Source: Cycas panzhihuaensis (lineage: Eukaryota > Cycadophyta). From it: a DNA stretch of 64,000 bases. The stretch spans positions 94,681,741 to 94,745,740 of the forward strand of contig CM041465.1 of NCBI GenBank assembly GCA_023213395.1. Direction: 5' to 3'. Below the pieces are notes generated by a model that was not told where the DNA came from, made no database searches, and was given only the letters and a program-made list of their open reading frames with translations. Within the stretch, counting starts at the first letter, position 1. Every line of letters begins with the position of its first letter. A program made the translations under genes and the position numbers. Of this stretch, positions 31,287-43,576 are shown piece after piece.

Positions 31287-34224
31287 TGTAGGTAGTGTTT
31301 CCTAGCTACTAAGAATGGATTATAGCACTATCACGTAGGTATGGTTAGGTATATATTCTTTCTCTTACACTGTTACATTCTTATAGTTATTTTGGCATAT
31401 GATGTTTATATGGTTGCTTGAGTGCATGATTGGTTTGCTTCACCATCTTGCTTATGCATGACATCTATCTATGATGACTAAGACTCTGGTCCAATGGCAT
31501 AATATCTCCTAGGTGATCTCCCTCCTAGACATAAGTACTCTTGGGCCTCCATAGCCTAACTTATATACAATGTGATCTACTTCATTATGCCTACCTCTTT
31601 CCTCTCTGCCTTAACTATCCCTCAATCTGTCTAGGGTAGTTTATTGAGAATGTTAGTTGGTAGGAGTCCCCCATTGCTTACTATTTATCCTTATACCTTA
31701 CTAGGATCTTCTGTCTAGCACCCTTTTATATTCTGGCATCTTGATTATCATGTTTTCCTTGAGGTTTTGACCCTATTGGGTGACTTTGTCCCATGCTTTC
31801 ATATATTACTAGTTTATAAAATGGTCCTAGGTTAGTATATAGACCTCTAGGGAGGAGTTCCAAACCCTTGGTAGGGCTTACTCCCCCCTCTTACTCTATT
31901 TTATTGTTTATATTCATTTTTCTTTTTTAATTTCTACTATCACCCTGCTACCATTTCTATCAACCCTACGTTAATTATTATACACCACTAATATATTAGC
32001 GATGCTACAAATAAGTTTGCAATGCGACTATTATGTGGTTTATTGTGACTAGAAATGGCTAATTTTGGTCTTTGTGCCTAGATGACACACTACCTTACCT
32101 CATAACTCACCCAGGTTGAGCTCTAACGGCCTTGAGGCCTCCCCAAAGAAACAAAAACCTTAAAATTCAAATTCATTCTCATCAATCAATGAAGAATCAT
32201 TAACTTTTGGATCTAAACAAGCTCTCTTCTTTTATTCTTCCTTCTCAAACCCTCCTCCACTCCTCCTACACACAGGAATTGTAGGTTTTTCTTCCACAAG
32301 CAAGGAGAAGATAACAAAAGAGCAAGCTAATTCAAGCAAGGAGAGCCTTCCCATTAAGGAAATGACAAAGGATATTCTTCTTCTCTTCATAAAATAGGGG
32401 TTTCATCTCCTCTAACATCATCCTTCAATTTAAAACATCATCCTTGCATGGTAAATATATTTTCCCTAATTTTTCCTTGTAAGAATCTTATTTTTGTGGT
32501 TTACTTTTTGCTATTTTTAGCCATATGACCCTAGATCTATGTTTGAAATAGTTTTATATGGATTTTAGGCCATATTTTGCTTAGCATAAGGAGGCAATAC
32601 TTCCTTTTCACCATCTTTCTCATCCTCTCATATAAAATCCTCTAGATTTTGAATGCAAGGGAGCCAAACCAAGCCAAATGAGCTTGTGAAGAGTCCTATA
32701 GGTTGGAGTTTCGACTCCTAAAGTTGCCTCTCACTTGGACAATCCCCCTCCTAATGCTTTGAGGCTCATCTCCTTACACTCCACCACTAGCTTTAAGGTT
32801 TTGGTTTGTTGTGAGGCCTATACATATGCATATCTACTTTCTATTTACTTCCAAACCCTAACCAAGTGAGCTACCCGTAGCTTGTAGGAAGCCATTACTG
32901 CTTAGAGGATCTTGTTGTCCTGAGGCAACACTCATTTTCTTTCCTCTTTGCATCTTGTGATTATTGTACACACACACTAAAATCATTGAATAAGAAACAC
33001 TCAATCTTGTATTTATTCCACCTTTGGTTCACACATCTATATACTAATATTGTAAATCAAGAACATACATATACACATATATCTTACTTCTAGGAGGACT
33101 TGCTCACTCTTTTGTGTAATAGGTTGGAGGTTGTTTTGTGAATCAAGCAACAAATCACAAAAAGGGTAATATTTCACTTGTTTCTAGTTTTTTTTTTTTG
33201 CTTCATTTCCATTTTCATTATTGTGTCATTTATTGTTTACGGATGGTAAGTAAGCCCTACTTGGAGGATAGGGGAAGGTAAGGAAGCCCCTCCCTCTAAC
33301 TCCAATGACTTTCATGGTAACCAATGGAAATGGAAGTGGTAGTAACTTATGGGAATACATCGTAAAGAGTAGTAATGAAGGAGCACAACAACATATAGCA
33401 CTAATGCCATGACCAGGTGCACACTTTCCTACATATCCTTCTCCTCCTCTCTTTCTCCTCTCTATCCCATTTTTTCTATTATAAAAAAAAGAAAAAGAAA
33501 AGAAAAGATTTAAAAGTTTCTCTTTGAAAAACTTTTTTCCTTTCATTGTATGTTGTAAAGGGGAGGGAAATAAAGAGATCATATCATTTTGCATTTATTT
33601 TTAGGGAATGTTTATCTCTTATAGAGCCTAATCCTCCTCTTATTAAAAGAGGAGGTATACCCACGTAAGATAACTCCTTATATGCAACATTACATTTTCC
33701 TCTTCCACACTCATAGCCTGTATTGTATCCATCTAGAGGAGAAACAAAGTGAGGGGATAAATAGGGAAAATGTTGCATTGTTGTTGCATGTGCTTGCTTT
33801 GAATTTCTTTGTGTGTTTCTTTTCTTTGGTAGCAGCCATCTTTATTTGAAATTAAAATGCCACCATAAACTCACACAAATAAGACTAAACCACACCTTAC
33901 CGTATAGGAAACATCAATTCCAAAGATCTTTCTGTTCTTCTTAAAAACCTAAGAAGACTTTATAACCTAGTTGCCACGATATATTCATGGATTCTCTTTA
34001 CCTCTTTTATTGCACTTGCACCATCTTGCTCTTCTTATCTTCCAAGAAGAGATTGCAACTCTAGTTGCCCCTCATATGGTGGAAACATTCTCTCCCTCTT
34101 GTAGACTTAGCACTCAAGACCCTACCCTCTTCTTAATATACTTCTCAACTTTGAGTAGGCTTACCAAAGCCACTTCTCACATAGTGAATGCCCCACCCAT
34201 TCCGCCACCCTCTCTCACTTGTCT
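31287..34224 (+). repeat. 3' LTR of the Tat element, first part
   Basis: Starts TGTAGGTAGTGTTTCC and parallels 16576-19450. It is interrupted by chromovirus E: the LTR word CACTTGTCT | CCTTTT is split so that TGTCT (34220-34224) is duplicated at 40272-40276. The intact phrase CACTTGTCTCCTTTTTTG is in the 5' LTR at 19443-19460. Confidence 0.88.
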
Positions 34225-34605
34225 TGGTAGGATAACACTCCTTAATGATAATTGCACAACAATATAATAAGCAAATAACTCCAAAAGAGCACTTGTATTA
34301 CAATACCCTTCGAGGGGGCAACCTCCTAATTACATGCAAATAACAATGATATTCAAGATACCATACTCTAAAGATTACATAAATATATATATGTCTTTAT
34401 GCTTACTACTCAACCGCCTCCTTATGCATGTGGGATATTATATGAATATATATAGTACTTAATGACCACTACACAACCTTCTACTTATACATGTGGGATA
34501 TTAAGAAAAGGGAAGAAGTAAAAGAAATAAAGATATAAGAGAGAGAAGAAGTACAAGATATAAGAGAATATAAGAGAAGGTAGGTTAGGGGTTAGATCCC
34601 TAACA
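34225..34605 (-). repeat. 3' LTR of chromovirus E
   Basis: 381 bp; on the minus strand TGTTAGGGATCTAACC ... CCTACCA. It contains a 63-bp tandem duplication, also present in the other LTR. Confidence 0.93.
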
Positions 34606-34620
34606 AAGTCCCCCCCTTAA
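34606..34620 (-). other. Polypurine tract of chromovirus E
   Basis: On the minus strand TTAAGGGGGGGACTT immediately precedes the 3' LTR; this is the plus-strand primer site. Confidence 0.9.
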
Positions 34621-34627
34621 AAAAGCT

Positions 34628-37600
34628 TTACCCTCAAAGCTTGGTGATCTCAGGGTGCTCTAGGATAAATTGTTCATTCTCCCAGGTTGCATCTTCTCGT
34701 GGAAGTTGTTTCCATTTGATGAGATACTCAATGATTTGTCTAGATCATAGATGTCGAATTCTTCGGTCAATGATACATTCTGGAATGAGTTGAAGTTACC
34801 CCTCCTCATTTAATATAGGTAATTCTATTTGAACTTGTACTTGTTGCCCAATTACCTTCTTGAGACATGAAACATGAAAGACATTATGGATCCTTGATAG
34901 TGGTGGTAAGTCCAAGGCATATGCAACTTCACCAATCTTCTTGAGAATTTTGTAAGGCCTATAAAATTGAGGTTGTAACTTATGTTACCCATTCCGTTTG
35001 AGAGATTCCTACTTATACGGTTACAACCATAAGTATACCCAATCACCTGGTTGAAATTCTCATTCACTTCACCCTTTATCTACCCATTGTTTCATCCCAT
35101 TTTGTGCAAGGTTCAAATTTTCCTTGAGTAGCTTAAGAATTTGTGTTGTTTGTTGGATGTAGTCTTCGACTGCTTGAACCTTAGAACTGATTATGGCATA
35201 GTTTTTAAGTGTGGGTGGTTCATAGCCATGTAATGCTTAGAACAGGGTCATTCCTGCTGATCCATGATAGATTGTATTATACCACCATTCTGCTAAAGGA
35301 AGCTAATGATGCCATCGCTTCGCTTATCTGAAGCATAACACTGAAGGTATCCTTCAAGGTACTTATTAACCACCTTGGTTTGTCCATCTGTTTGTGGATG
35401 GTAGGCTGAGCTCATTGTCAGTTTAGTACCAAGTAGATGGAAGAGTTCTGTCCAAAAGTTGCTAGTAAACTTGGGATCCCGATCACTAACTATATATTTG
35501 GGCATGCCATGCAACTTATGTATATCCTTTAAAAAGACCTCAGCAATCTGCTTTGCCTTATATGTGGCCTGAATTCCACAAAAATGAGCATATTAAGTTA
35601 GCCTATCAACAACCACCAGTATAGCATCTTTTCCTTCTGACTTAAGCAGACCCACGATGAAGTCCATAGAAATTTCTTCCCATCATTGATTTGGTATGGG
35701 AAGGGGTTGCAATAATCCTGGAGACTTGACTATTTATGTCTTATGTTGTTGACAAATTTCACATGAGGAAACATATCTCTTTACATATCCTTTTTGTCCC
35801 TTCCAAAAGAAAGACTATTTTAAGTGGTGGTATGTTCGTAGGAACCCTGAGTGACCTGCTATTGGAGAGGCATGTGCATCATGTAAAATTTGCTCCTTAA
35901 GGCTAGAGTGAGGGCATATATATATTTGATTCTTATACTAGAGAATATTTGAAGACCATGTATAATGGGTTGAATGCCCTACTCCAGCTTGAAGGTCTTG
36001 AATGATCTACCTTATAAAGGAGTACTCATCCCATTCTTGCTTGGTGACTACTATTCAAGAGGGATTGACTGTCGTGATTGAATATAGTATAGAGTCTTCT
36101 TCCTTACGAGATAAGACATTAGTAGCTATATTATCCTTGCCTTTTTTATATATTATTTCAAAGTCAAAAGCTTGCATTTTGGTGACCCATTTTTGTTGTT
36201 CCTCAGATGCTATCCTTTGAGATAGAAAATATTTTAAGCTATCATGGTCTATTTTAATTTGGAAATGTGTTCCCAATAAATATTGTTGCCATTTCCTAAC
36301 TGCATGAAGAATTGCTAACATCTCCTTCTCACAGGTGGACTTGACTTGTTCTTTGAGTGTAAGTCAACGACTTTCAAAGGCCAAAGGCTTTCCTTCTTAC
36401 ATTAAAACTGCTCCAATGCCTTGCCCTAATGCATCACATTCAATGGTGAAGGTCTTTGAAAAGTCTGGTGTTGCAAGGACTGGTGTGGTAGTTAAAGCCA
36501 GCTTTAGGTGTTCAAATGCTTTAGAGGCCTTATCATTCCAATGAAAAGAATCCTTTTTTAACAAATTGATTAAAGGGGAAGCAATCCTTGCATAGCCTTG
36601 AATAAACTTTCGATAATATCCTGTGATTCCTAAGAATCCACTAAGGCCCTTGATGTTTTTAGGTTTAGGCTAGTTTGTGATAACTGCTATTTTCTTATGA
36701 TTCACCTTGACTCCTTCTTGAGAGATGATATGGCCCAAATATTCTATTTCCGTTTGCCCAAATTGACATTTTAATTTTTTTGCATAAAGTTGGTTGTCTA
36801 CAAGCACTTGTAATGCCTTATCAACATGCTGAAGATGGTCTTCCCACGTACGACTGAAGATCAAAATGTCATAAAAAAAGACTAACATGAACTTCCTTAA
36901 GTAAGGCCAACAGAGATTATTCATGAGTCCTTGAAAGGTGGATGGAGCATTAGTCAAACCAAATGGCATGACTAAAAATTTATAGTGACCTTCATGTGTA
37001 CGAAATGCAGTTTTATGAACATCCTCTGCTTTGATCCTAATTTGATGGTATCCTGACCATAAGTCCAATGATGTGAAGAACATTGCTCCATGGAGTTCAT
37101 CTGAGAGTTCATCAATGATTGGTATAGGAAATTTATCCTTGATGGTTATCTTATTGAGCTCATAGTAGTCTACACACATGTGAAATGAGCCATCCTTTTT
37201 TCTTACTAAAATCACTAGGGCAGAAAAAATGCTTTTACTTTTCCTAATAATACCAGCATTAAGGAGTTCTTGAACTAGTCATTCAATTTCATTCTTTTTC
37301 TGGTAGGGATACCAGTATGGTCGAATATAAGGAGGATTACTTCCAACTACCAGGTCAATGCTATGATCTTGGTCATGTACTGGGGGAAGACCTTGAGGAA
37401 TATCCTGAAAGACTTAGTTATGGTAGTGAAGTACTAATTTTAAGTCATTTGGTATACCATCATCTTGGAGAATGTCCCCTTCTGTTGGAAGTTCTTGACC
37501 TTCTAGAGTATAACATTTGGCAATGATTCCTGTACCACCATTTTTAATAAGCCTCTCCATACGGTGTGAGCTGATGATTTGGGTCGGTGGAGGAATGATC

Positions 37601-38997
37601 CCATTCAATTAATAGTCAATTCCTTCAGAAGTAAATCGGATGAAGAGCTCTTGCATATTTAGTTGAATGGTCCCTAGTGGTTTGAGCCATTGTACCCCTA
37701 ATACAACATCAACTCCTCCATCAGGAATGGCATACATAGAAGTGGAGAGGTGATAATCACCCATTTACAACTTGATATTGTGATATTTTCCCCCACAAGC
37801 GAGTGTCCCTCCATTAGCCACCATAACCTAAAAATTTTTGATAGGATATGGAAAATAGTTGAGTTCTTCATCAAGTTTCCGATTAATGAAATTATGGGTG
37901 TTCCCAGAATCTATGAGGACAACCACCTTGCTTTTCTTAATGTACCCAATAAGTTTGAGTGTCTGAGGGGCTAAAATTCTAGCTAGGGCATGCACAAATA
38001 TAGTAGTAGTATCTTCTTCTTCCTCCTTAGGTGGGTCATAATCATTATTTTCTGGCTCTAATGAGGCTTCTTCTACTAGTTCCTCATCTTGAACATCCTC
38101 AATTATAAATAAGCATCGTTCAGAACACTTATGGTCTTTATTCCACTTTTGGTTACAACGAAAACATAACCCTTTTAATCGTTTCTCATCCATCTGTTGG
38201 GAAGTCATTCGTCGTATACCAGGAACCTGAAATTGTGGTCGCTTTTCTGGAAATGTTCATTGGGGGGGTCGGGATGCCTTATTTTTTGCTTTAATATGTC
38301 GAGCAAAATTAATAGCTGTAGAGATGTTATCAGGTTTTAAGAGTCACAACTCATGTCTGATGTCATCTCATAACCCACCAATGTATAACTCAAGTAATTT
38401 ATCCTGACAAAGACCATCAACTCTTGTGGAGAGACATTGGTATTCTGTTGTATAAGTTGAAATAGTCACCTCCTGTCTAACTTTAGCTAACTGATTAAAG
38501 TGGTCCTGATCCCAGGTGATGTCATATTGAGTTATAAGATCCTTGACAAAACCCTCCCATTGATAACTAAGCCCACCAATTATTTTTATGACCCATTGGT
38601 ACCATTGGTATGGTTTAGTTTCCATGTGTAGAGAAGCAAGAGGGATCTTCTTATCTGCTAGAACTTGATGAAGAGAAAAGTATTATTCTATTTGGGGGAT
38701 CCAGGTACGTACATCTATGCCATTGAACTTCTTGATTTCTACCTTAGGAAGGAAGTTTGGACGAAAGCACCTACCATCATTACCTTCATCTTCTTTAGTG
38801 AAGTGACCCCCACCTATGTGAGTAATATCATCAAGGTCACTCTTTTCTTCCTTAAGAGGTTTCATGGATGTGACCTCTAGCATTACTACTTCAAATTTTT
38901 CATTGAAGTCATTTTGGATTTGTAATATATCTTCTCAAAGTTGTGAAATAACATCATTGAGATCTTGAGTCCAACTTGGGTTTATCTTAGGGGCCAT
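34628..38997 (-). pseudogene. Chromovirus E gag-pol polyprotein with chromodomain
   Basis: Minus-strand ATG at 38997 to TAA at 34630-34628. Domains in order are gag (from MAPKINPSW; gag core around 38368-38625); zinc knuckle CFRCNQKWNKDHKC near 38150; protease VVVLIDSGNTHNF near 37910; and reverse transcriptase (36670-37215 and beyond), whose FFDD active site reads FFYD (first Asp to Tyr, codon 36871-36873). RNase H follows at about 36050-36560, integrase at about 35290-35900 (WEEISMDFI, VSDRDPKFTS, SAYHPQTDGQT), and a chromodomain at about 34650-34790 (IIEYLIKWKQLPREDATWE). Every segment from 38997 to about 35325 is in one frame, broken only by stops. A single-base shift near 35320 is the only frame change I found. 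Length is about 1,456 codons. The inactive RT means dead as a self-mover. Confidence 0.93.
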
Positions 38998-39876
38998 TAG
39001 TCCACAAGACCTAAGTTGGAATCTTGGTTGGTAAATGTAACTGAAAAGGATTTGACAGGGTGTCTATAGACTATTATCCCTAATATTTTACAATGAGGCA
39101 ATATGGATTTTTTTTTTGCTTTTTTTGCTTTTTATTTTTTGCTTTTTTTGGGCATTGGTTGGTTGACAGACTATATGTGCATGAACTGATGACAAACTAG
39201 ATAGAGACACTCGATTTAATAAATATATGATGACTGACTCACTGACCGACTAAGTGCGCACAACCCACTATTATACTGACCAGGTACACTAGGTATGGAC
39301 TTGTATAGTTTGTAGGCCCTCTGATATACTTATCCCAGACATAAATAGTATCAACTTATGGAGGTAAATGCTCTAATTTGTAGTTGTACTACCCCATCTC
39401 TAGGGTACGTGGAGAGTAACTTCCTGGGGCTAACCACTTACCAGTGCACTACAAATTGCAGATGGTCAATAGGTTTCCTATGGTTACCTATACTAGGAAG
39501 GCCTATCTAGGGGATCCTCCTATATACCCATAGGTACGTGGAGGCACAATTTCGTAGCTGAGTTTTATATAAGGCTTGATTCAGGAGTGTGATCTCCAGT
39601 CCTTCATGCAAGGGACGGAAAAGCCACAATGTGCTTAGCCCAAAACGACAGATCCTTGTGATATTTATAGACCCCCGGCATAGGGTCTCTATCTAAATGC
39701 AAAAGAGAACTGCCCAGTGGCAGTGTTAGGATAGCTGCCCAATTGTAGTATTATCTACCCCCAAAAAGTAAAGTAACTAAATGGAAATCAAATGAGAATA
39801 GGTACTAATGAGAAAAAAATGATGGAAAAAATTGATTATTTAGTACCTTGACTCTCCCACAAGGAATGGATCGATC
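38998..39876 (-). other. Leader of chromovirus E
   Basis: About 880 bp between primer-binding site and gag. It includes a homopolymer-rich patch at about 39109-39151 with repeated GC(T)7-like units on the plus strand (A-rich on the element's sense strand). No coding recognised. Confidence 0.6.
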
Positions 39877-39888
39877 GCTCTGATACCA
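39877..39888 (-). other. Primer-binding site of chromovirus E
   Basis: Minus strand reads TGGTATCAGAGC, an exact initiator tRNA-Met consensus, two bases from the LTR end. Confidence 0.93.
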
Positions 39889-39890
39889 CT

Positions 39891-40271
39891 TGGTAGGATA
39901 CCACTCCTTAATGATAATTGCACACCAATATAATAAGCAAATAACTCCAAAGGAGCACTTGTATTGCAATACCCTTCGAGGGGGCAACCTCCCAATTACA
40001 TGCAAATAATAATGATATTCAAGATACCATACTCTAAAGATTACACAAATATATATATGTCTCTATGCTTACTACTCAACCATCTCCTTATGCATGTGGG
40101 ATATTACATGAATATATATAGTACTCAATGACCACTACACAACCTTCTACTTATGCATGTGGGATATTAAGAAAAGGGAAGAAGTAGAAGAAATAAAGAT
40201 ATAAGAGAGAGAAGAAGTACAAGATATAAGAGAATATAAGAGAAGGTAAGTTAGGGGTTGGATCCCTAACA
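39891..40271 (-). repeat. 5' LTR of chromovirus E
   Basis: 381 bp, on the minus strand TGTTAGGGATCCAACC ... CCTACCA. Units 40044-40106 and 40107-40169 form a 63-bp tandem duplication ending CATGTGGGATATTA in each. Confidence 0.93.
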
Positions 40272-40579
40272 TGTCTCCTTTTCCAAAAGGAGATCTAGCT
40301 CCTCTTCTTTCCCTTTGAGGATAGGAGAGCTCCCTCTTAGGCTATATGACTACCCAAAGATGCCTCATTACCCAACTTAAATTGAGGAAGGTATTTAGGA
40401 AGAAGAGAAGGTTATCACGCTATTTACAGGTCCCTGAACCTACATTCTGACATACAAACACCCTTTGAGGATGACCCATTCTTCCTTTGAAGTCTCTAGG
40501 CCCCTTTCATAGTCTTATTATTGGCCTAGAGCTCCTTATCCATAGTGACTCCCAATAGACATGCTTCCACTAGGCTACA
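40272..40579 (+). repeat. 3' LTR of the Tat element, second part
   Basis: Resumes the LTR after E and parallels 19451-19754, sharing GGATAGGAGAGCTC and AGGAAGGTATTTAGGAAG. The Tat element ends about here; the exact end is uncertain by about 10 bp. Confidence 0.85.
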
Positions 40580-40771
40580 TACACCTATAAATGCTAAAGA
40601 AATTTGCTAAATATGTGAATATATAGAGTATATGAAGTAAATATCTCAAATATTTAATAGAAACTATATGAAAACTTTAGAAAATTATGGTAAAATTGCA
40701 TGAATAATTGAAATATAAACCAAATAATGTGTCTTAATATTGTTGTGTGCTCTATAGATCAAAAATATCAA
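40580..40771 (-). other. Start of the B1 leader, right of the Tat insertion
   Basis: AT-rich, non-coding, directly inside the primer-binding site. Inferred to join 16575 across the Tat insertion as one leader. Confidence 0.5.
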
Positions 40772-40783
40772 GCTCTAATACCA
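40772..40783 (-). other. Primer-binding site of B1
   Basis: Minus strand TGGTATTAGAGC, one change from the tRNA-Met consensus, with a TT spacer to the LTR end, as in B2 and A. Confidence 0.85.
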
Positions 40784-40785
40784 AA

Positions 40786-41077
40786 TGAAGGCTCGAGGAC
40801 AAAGCAGAACTAGATTACAAGCCCATATTGAAGAACGTAATAATATTTCCAAATGAAAGGTGGTGTTAAAGAATACCATTGGGTCATAGGACCCTATATT
40901 TATAGTCGAGAATTAGGCAAGTCTACCATCGACTGACACTAGTATTAAGAAATACCATTTAAAAATAAATATAAAAAAATACATACCTCTTAGTTGATGT
41001 CAGCTAATGGCAGTCATGTGATGGTCCAAAGTGTCATGCACACTCTTTAATATAATAAATGAACATTATCTCTAACC
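40786..41077 (-). repeat. 5' LTR of copia B1
   Basis: 292 bp. On the minus strand it aligns with the 288-bp LTRs of B2: GATAATGTTCATTTATTA against GATAATGTTTATTAATTG at the start, and GGGCTTGTAAT ... CTTCA against GGCCTTGTAAT ... AATCA at the end. The first base pair is mutated (GG for TG). It gives B1 its missing 5' end on the far side of the Tat element. Confidence 0.75.
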
Positions 41078-41084
41078 CTTATGG

Positions 41085-41540
41085 GTTTATTGAACATCTA
41101 TATAGACTACCATAATTATGATACCCTTCTCCCTTATCTATAGATTGAAAGCAACCCTTTCACTCAAAATAGAGATCTTGTCTCTCAGGGTGGTCATGAA
41201 AGATTTTATTATTAAAAAGTGTTATTATCAATCACAACTCCTTGATTTAGAATCCCTAGATGAATATTGACTTTCTATATATCAAAAGAACTTAGCTTCT
41301 AAAGCCAAAGCCCAATGGGCCTATGATAGATATATATGACCCCAAAATTTTACCTTAGGAGATAAGGTCTCAATGTTAGAATATTTGCATGACCATCTTC
41401 TAAAGTTTGGTCCCAAATGAGTTGGTCCATTTGTGGTTTTAGATGATCTTTTTAATGGTGCATATTATATTTACAACCTAAAAACACTCAAATTCAAGAA
41501 ATCTTTCAATTAATGGGTTCTCAAAAAGTTTTATATCTAA
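41085..41540 (+). pseudogene. Tat-type integrase C-terminal fragment
   Basis: End of another Tat-like pol. Strings AKAQWAYDRY (about 41305-41335), KVSMLEYLHDHLLKFGPK (about 41365-41420), VGPFVVLDDLFNGAYYIYNL (about 41420-41480) and LKKFYI (about 41523-41540) match, in order, the C-terminus of the large Tat element (26480-26731: LKLEYLHGHL, GPKWVGLFIVLESLSNDAYRI, FLKKFYV). It lies just outside the B1 LTR, so B1 inserted into or beside it. Confidence 0.8.
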
Positions 41541-41880
41541 TAATATTACTATCTCCATTTCAAAATGAGTTTAATCTATATGATGCTTTAAAATGAGCTT
41601 AAACTCCCCCACACTCCATAACAAGTATAAATTAACTACACTCCTACTTGAGTATAAACTAAGCTATTTCCACTAATACTCTAAAATAAGCTTAAACTAT
41701 GTTTTACTTTGAAATAAGCCTAAACTACCTATGCTCTAGCATAAGTCTAAACTACCACTCAAGCTCTAAATTGAGCATAAAACTATGATATACTCCTCTA
41801 TTAGTATAAACTAAATTGTGGCTCTAAAAGGAGCCTAAACTATTTACTCTCCCCCAAGAGATAAACTGAGAAATGCTTTG
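41541..41880 (+). repeat. Degenerate tandem array after the Tat-type pol
   Basis: About ten imperfect copies of a 25-40-bp phrase of the form CTCTAAAATGAGCCTAAACTA, for example near 41560, 41590, 41630, 41660, 41690, 41725, 41775, 41805 and 41830. One copy lies in the same position of the large Tat element (26777-26795). Confidence 0.7.
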
Positions 41881-43576
41881 AATTTGTGGTCATTAAAGAG
41901 GTTAAAATATAGTGGCCTAACATTGGTAGGCACAACATAAAATCTCCTCTGAATTAATCATTAAAGAGGAAACTATAATAACCAAATTATTGTAACATTC
42001 ATGTCTATTATAGTATATCAATCCCTTGTACCTATTACGATATCTTAGACTCTATTACAAGTAAAGCCTCCCCCCTTATGTAACCCCCATAGGGGCATTA
42101 CACTCCTATATGAGTATAAATTGGTGTTATGCTACCCTATAAGTATAAACTGACTTTACACTCTATCAATAGTATAAAATGTCACTTGTCAATATCATTT
42201 TCTAAAAATTACAAAAATTATTCTAAAGCTATAAAACCCTAAAGTATATATGTATGTGTGTATGTCTAATCCAATCTAACTTGAAAACTAAGAATAAACT
42301 ATTTTTATTTCCAAAGTATTATGCATGCATCATATGCCATCCATGTAATAAGGAAAAAGATGCATAAATAATATTGAATATTCAAACACAATGATAAAGT
42401 CAAGTACAAAGATATAAATTGCATCATGGAAGCTTATATTGGCATCCTATATATATACATAGCAAAATATATATATGTACATATAGTTAAGGGAGATACA
42501 GTTTCTCTAATAGTGTATAAGAGCTCAAATACGTAAGAAGATATATATATATATACTAACCTTCAGTGAGCTATCTTACCTTTGTTAAGAAAAATCACAT
42601 GATATAACATGATATGAAATGATACAAGATGTATCCTATAGATTCCCCTCTTACTACTATAAATCTCTAGGGTGTCTCAGAAATGTTGGTGGGTCATACC
42701 ACTTAAGGGAACTATGAAAGACCTACATTACTTACCTCATCTCTTTACCTCCCCCACTTGCCCCTCTATTCAGTGGAGTGTGTGTCCTCACATGTGTACA
42801 TGAGGACCTCTCTATTGTCATCCTAGCCAATCTTACATATTTTTATAGCTAGTACCTTCTAGTTTTATGGTAATATTTTGTATAAGTTATATTAGGAATT
42901 AGAAATTTTTATATAGAGTAATTGGAAATTAACAACCTTATAATTAAACCCTAGCTAATTTATTCTCTCATGATAAAGTCATTAGATTTCTAATTCTCCA
43001 TTTCATCTAGTCTATTAGCATTACAATGCAGTAAAGCATCTATCGCATGGTCTTGTATCATTATGTGGCATACATATACTTCCTTATAAGTCTCTCATCA
43101 TCAACAAGTGTGACCATGAAGCTTCATTTTCAAAAATTTTAAACTATGTTATTAAAAGACATATAGGTAGTAATTGTAGTCCTTAGTCCAAGCATGAGGA
43201 TTGAGGAGGTGTATAGGTAGTTATTAAACATTTTTTATACATTAATATCTAGTGTAAGGACATTAGTAGCAAGATACTAGCTATGAATGGTAGGCTACAA
43301 GCAGCGGTGACAAATCATAGGCATCAATAGAATGTTAAAATGCTCTAATAATAACATCCCTTTTCTCTATTGTAAAAGCATGCTTACTCATATTTAATTT
43401 AAAATTTTTAAAATAAAATGCTTAAATCAATTTTCAAGTTTATTTAAAATTACATTATTATCTACAAAAGACCAAAAGTATCTCAAAGAGACTCTCATGT
43501 AATATGGAAGTAGATAGAAGCATCCTCATAAATTATTAATCTAATAGAAAAAATATATATTAGGGATAATTAATAA
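41881..43576. other. Unassigned AT-rich repeat DNA
   Basis: Probably the rest of the Tat-type 3' region and LTR at first, but no boundary or partner was found. Short AT microsatellite runs at about 42465-42480 and 42541-42557. No coding recognised. Confidence 0.35.

Larger units (their letters stand above)
34225..40271 (-). mobile_element. Chromovirus E, complete Ty3/gypsy element nested in the Tat LTR
   Basis: 6,047 bp on the minus strand, with two 381-bp LTRs, perfect target duplication TGTCT (34220-34224 and 40272-40276), primer-binding site, one gag-pol reading frame with C-terminal chromodomain, and polypurine tract. The LTRs differ at about 16 of 381 positions by eye, 14 of them transitions. 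This makes it the youngest datable element in the window. Confidence 0.95.
16576..40579 (+). mobile_element. Large Tat-type Ty3/gypsy retrotransposon with 3.2-kb LTRs
   Basis: Plus-strand element of about 24 kb, of which 6 kb is the nested chromovirus E, so about 18 kb on its own. Two long direct repeats bound it (16576-19754, and 31287-34224 plus 40272-40579). Internal order is leader, gag, protease, reverse transcriptase, RNase H, integrase, then a 4-kb 3' region with an antisense coding remnant and a second RNase H. Very long LTRs, an extra RNase H and an antisense ORF are hallmarks of the Tat lineage (Tat, Grande, Ogre, Retand). No target duplication was recognised; 16571-16575 reads AATGA and the right flank does not match. 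It lies inside copia B1. Confidence 0.87.

Noticed and set aside
33226-33778. Minus-strand ORFs in the Tat 3' LTR
   Set aside because: Not preserved in the corresponding 5' LTR segment (about 18480-19010) and without motifs.
34852-35067. Minus-strand 71-codon ORF inside chromovirus E
   Set aside because: Shadow frame: the real pol frame here, one base off, reads GDWVYLWL, YRPYKILKKIGEVAYALDLPP-type sequence and FHVSCLKK.
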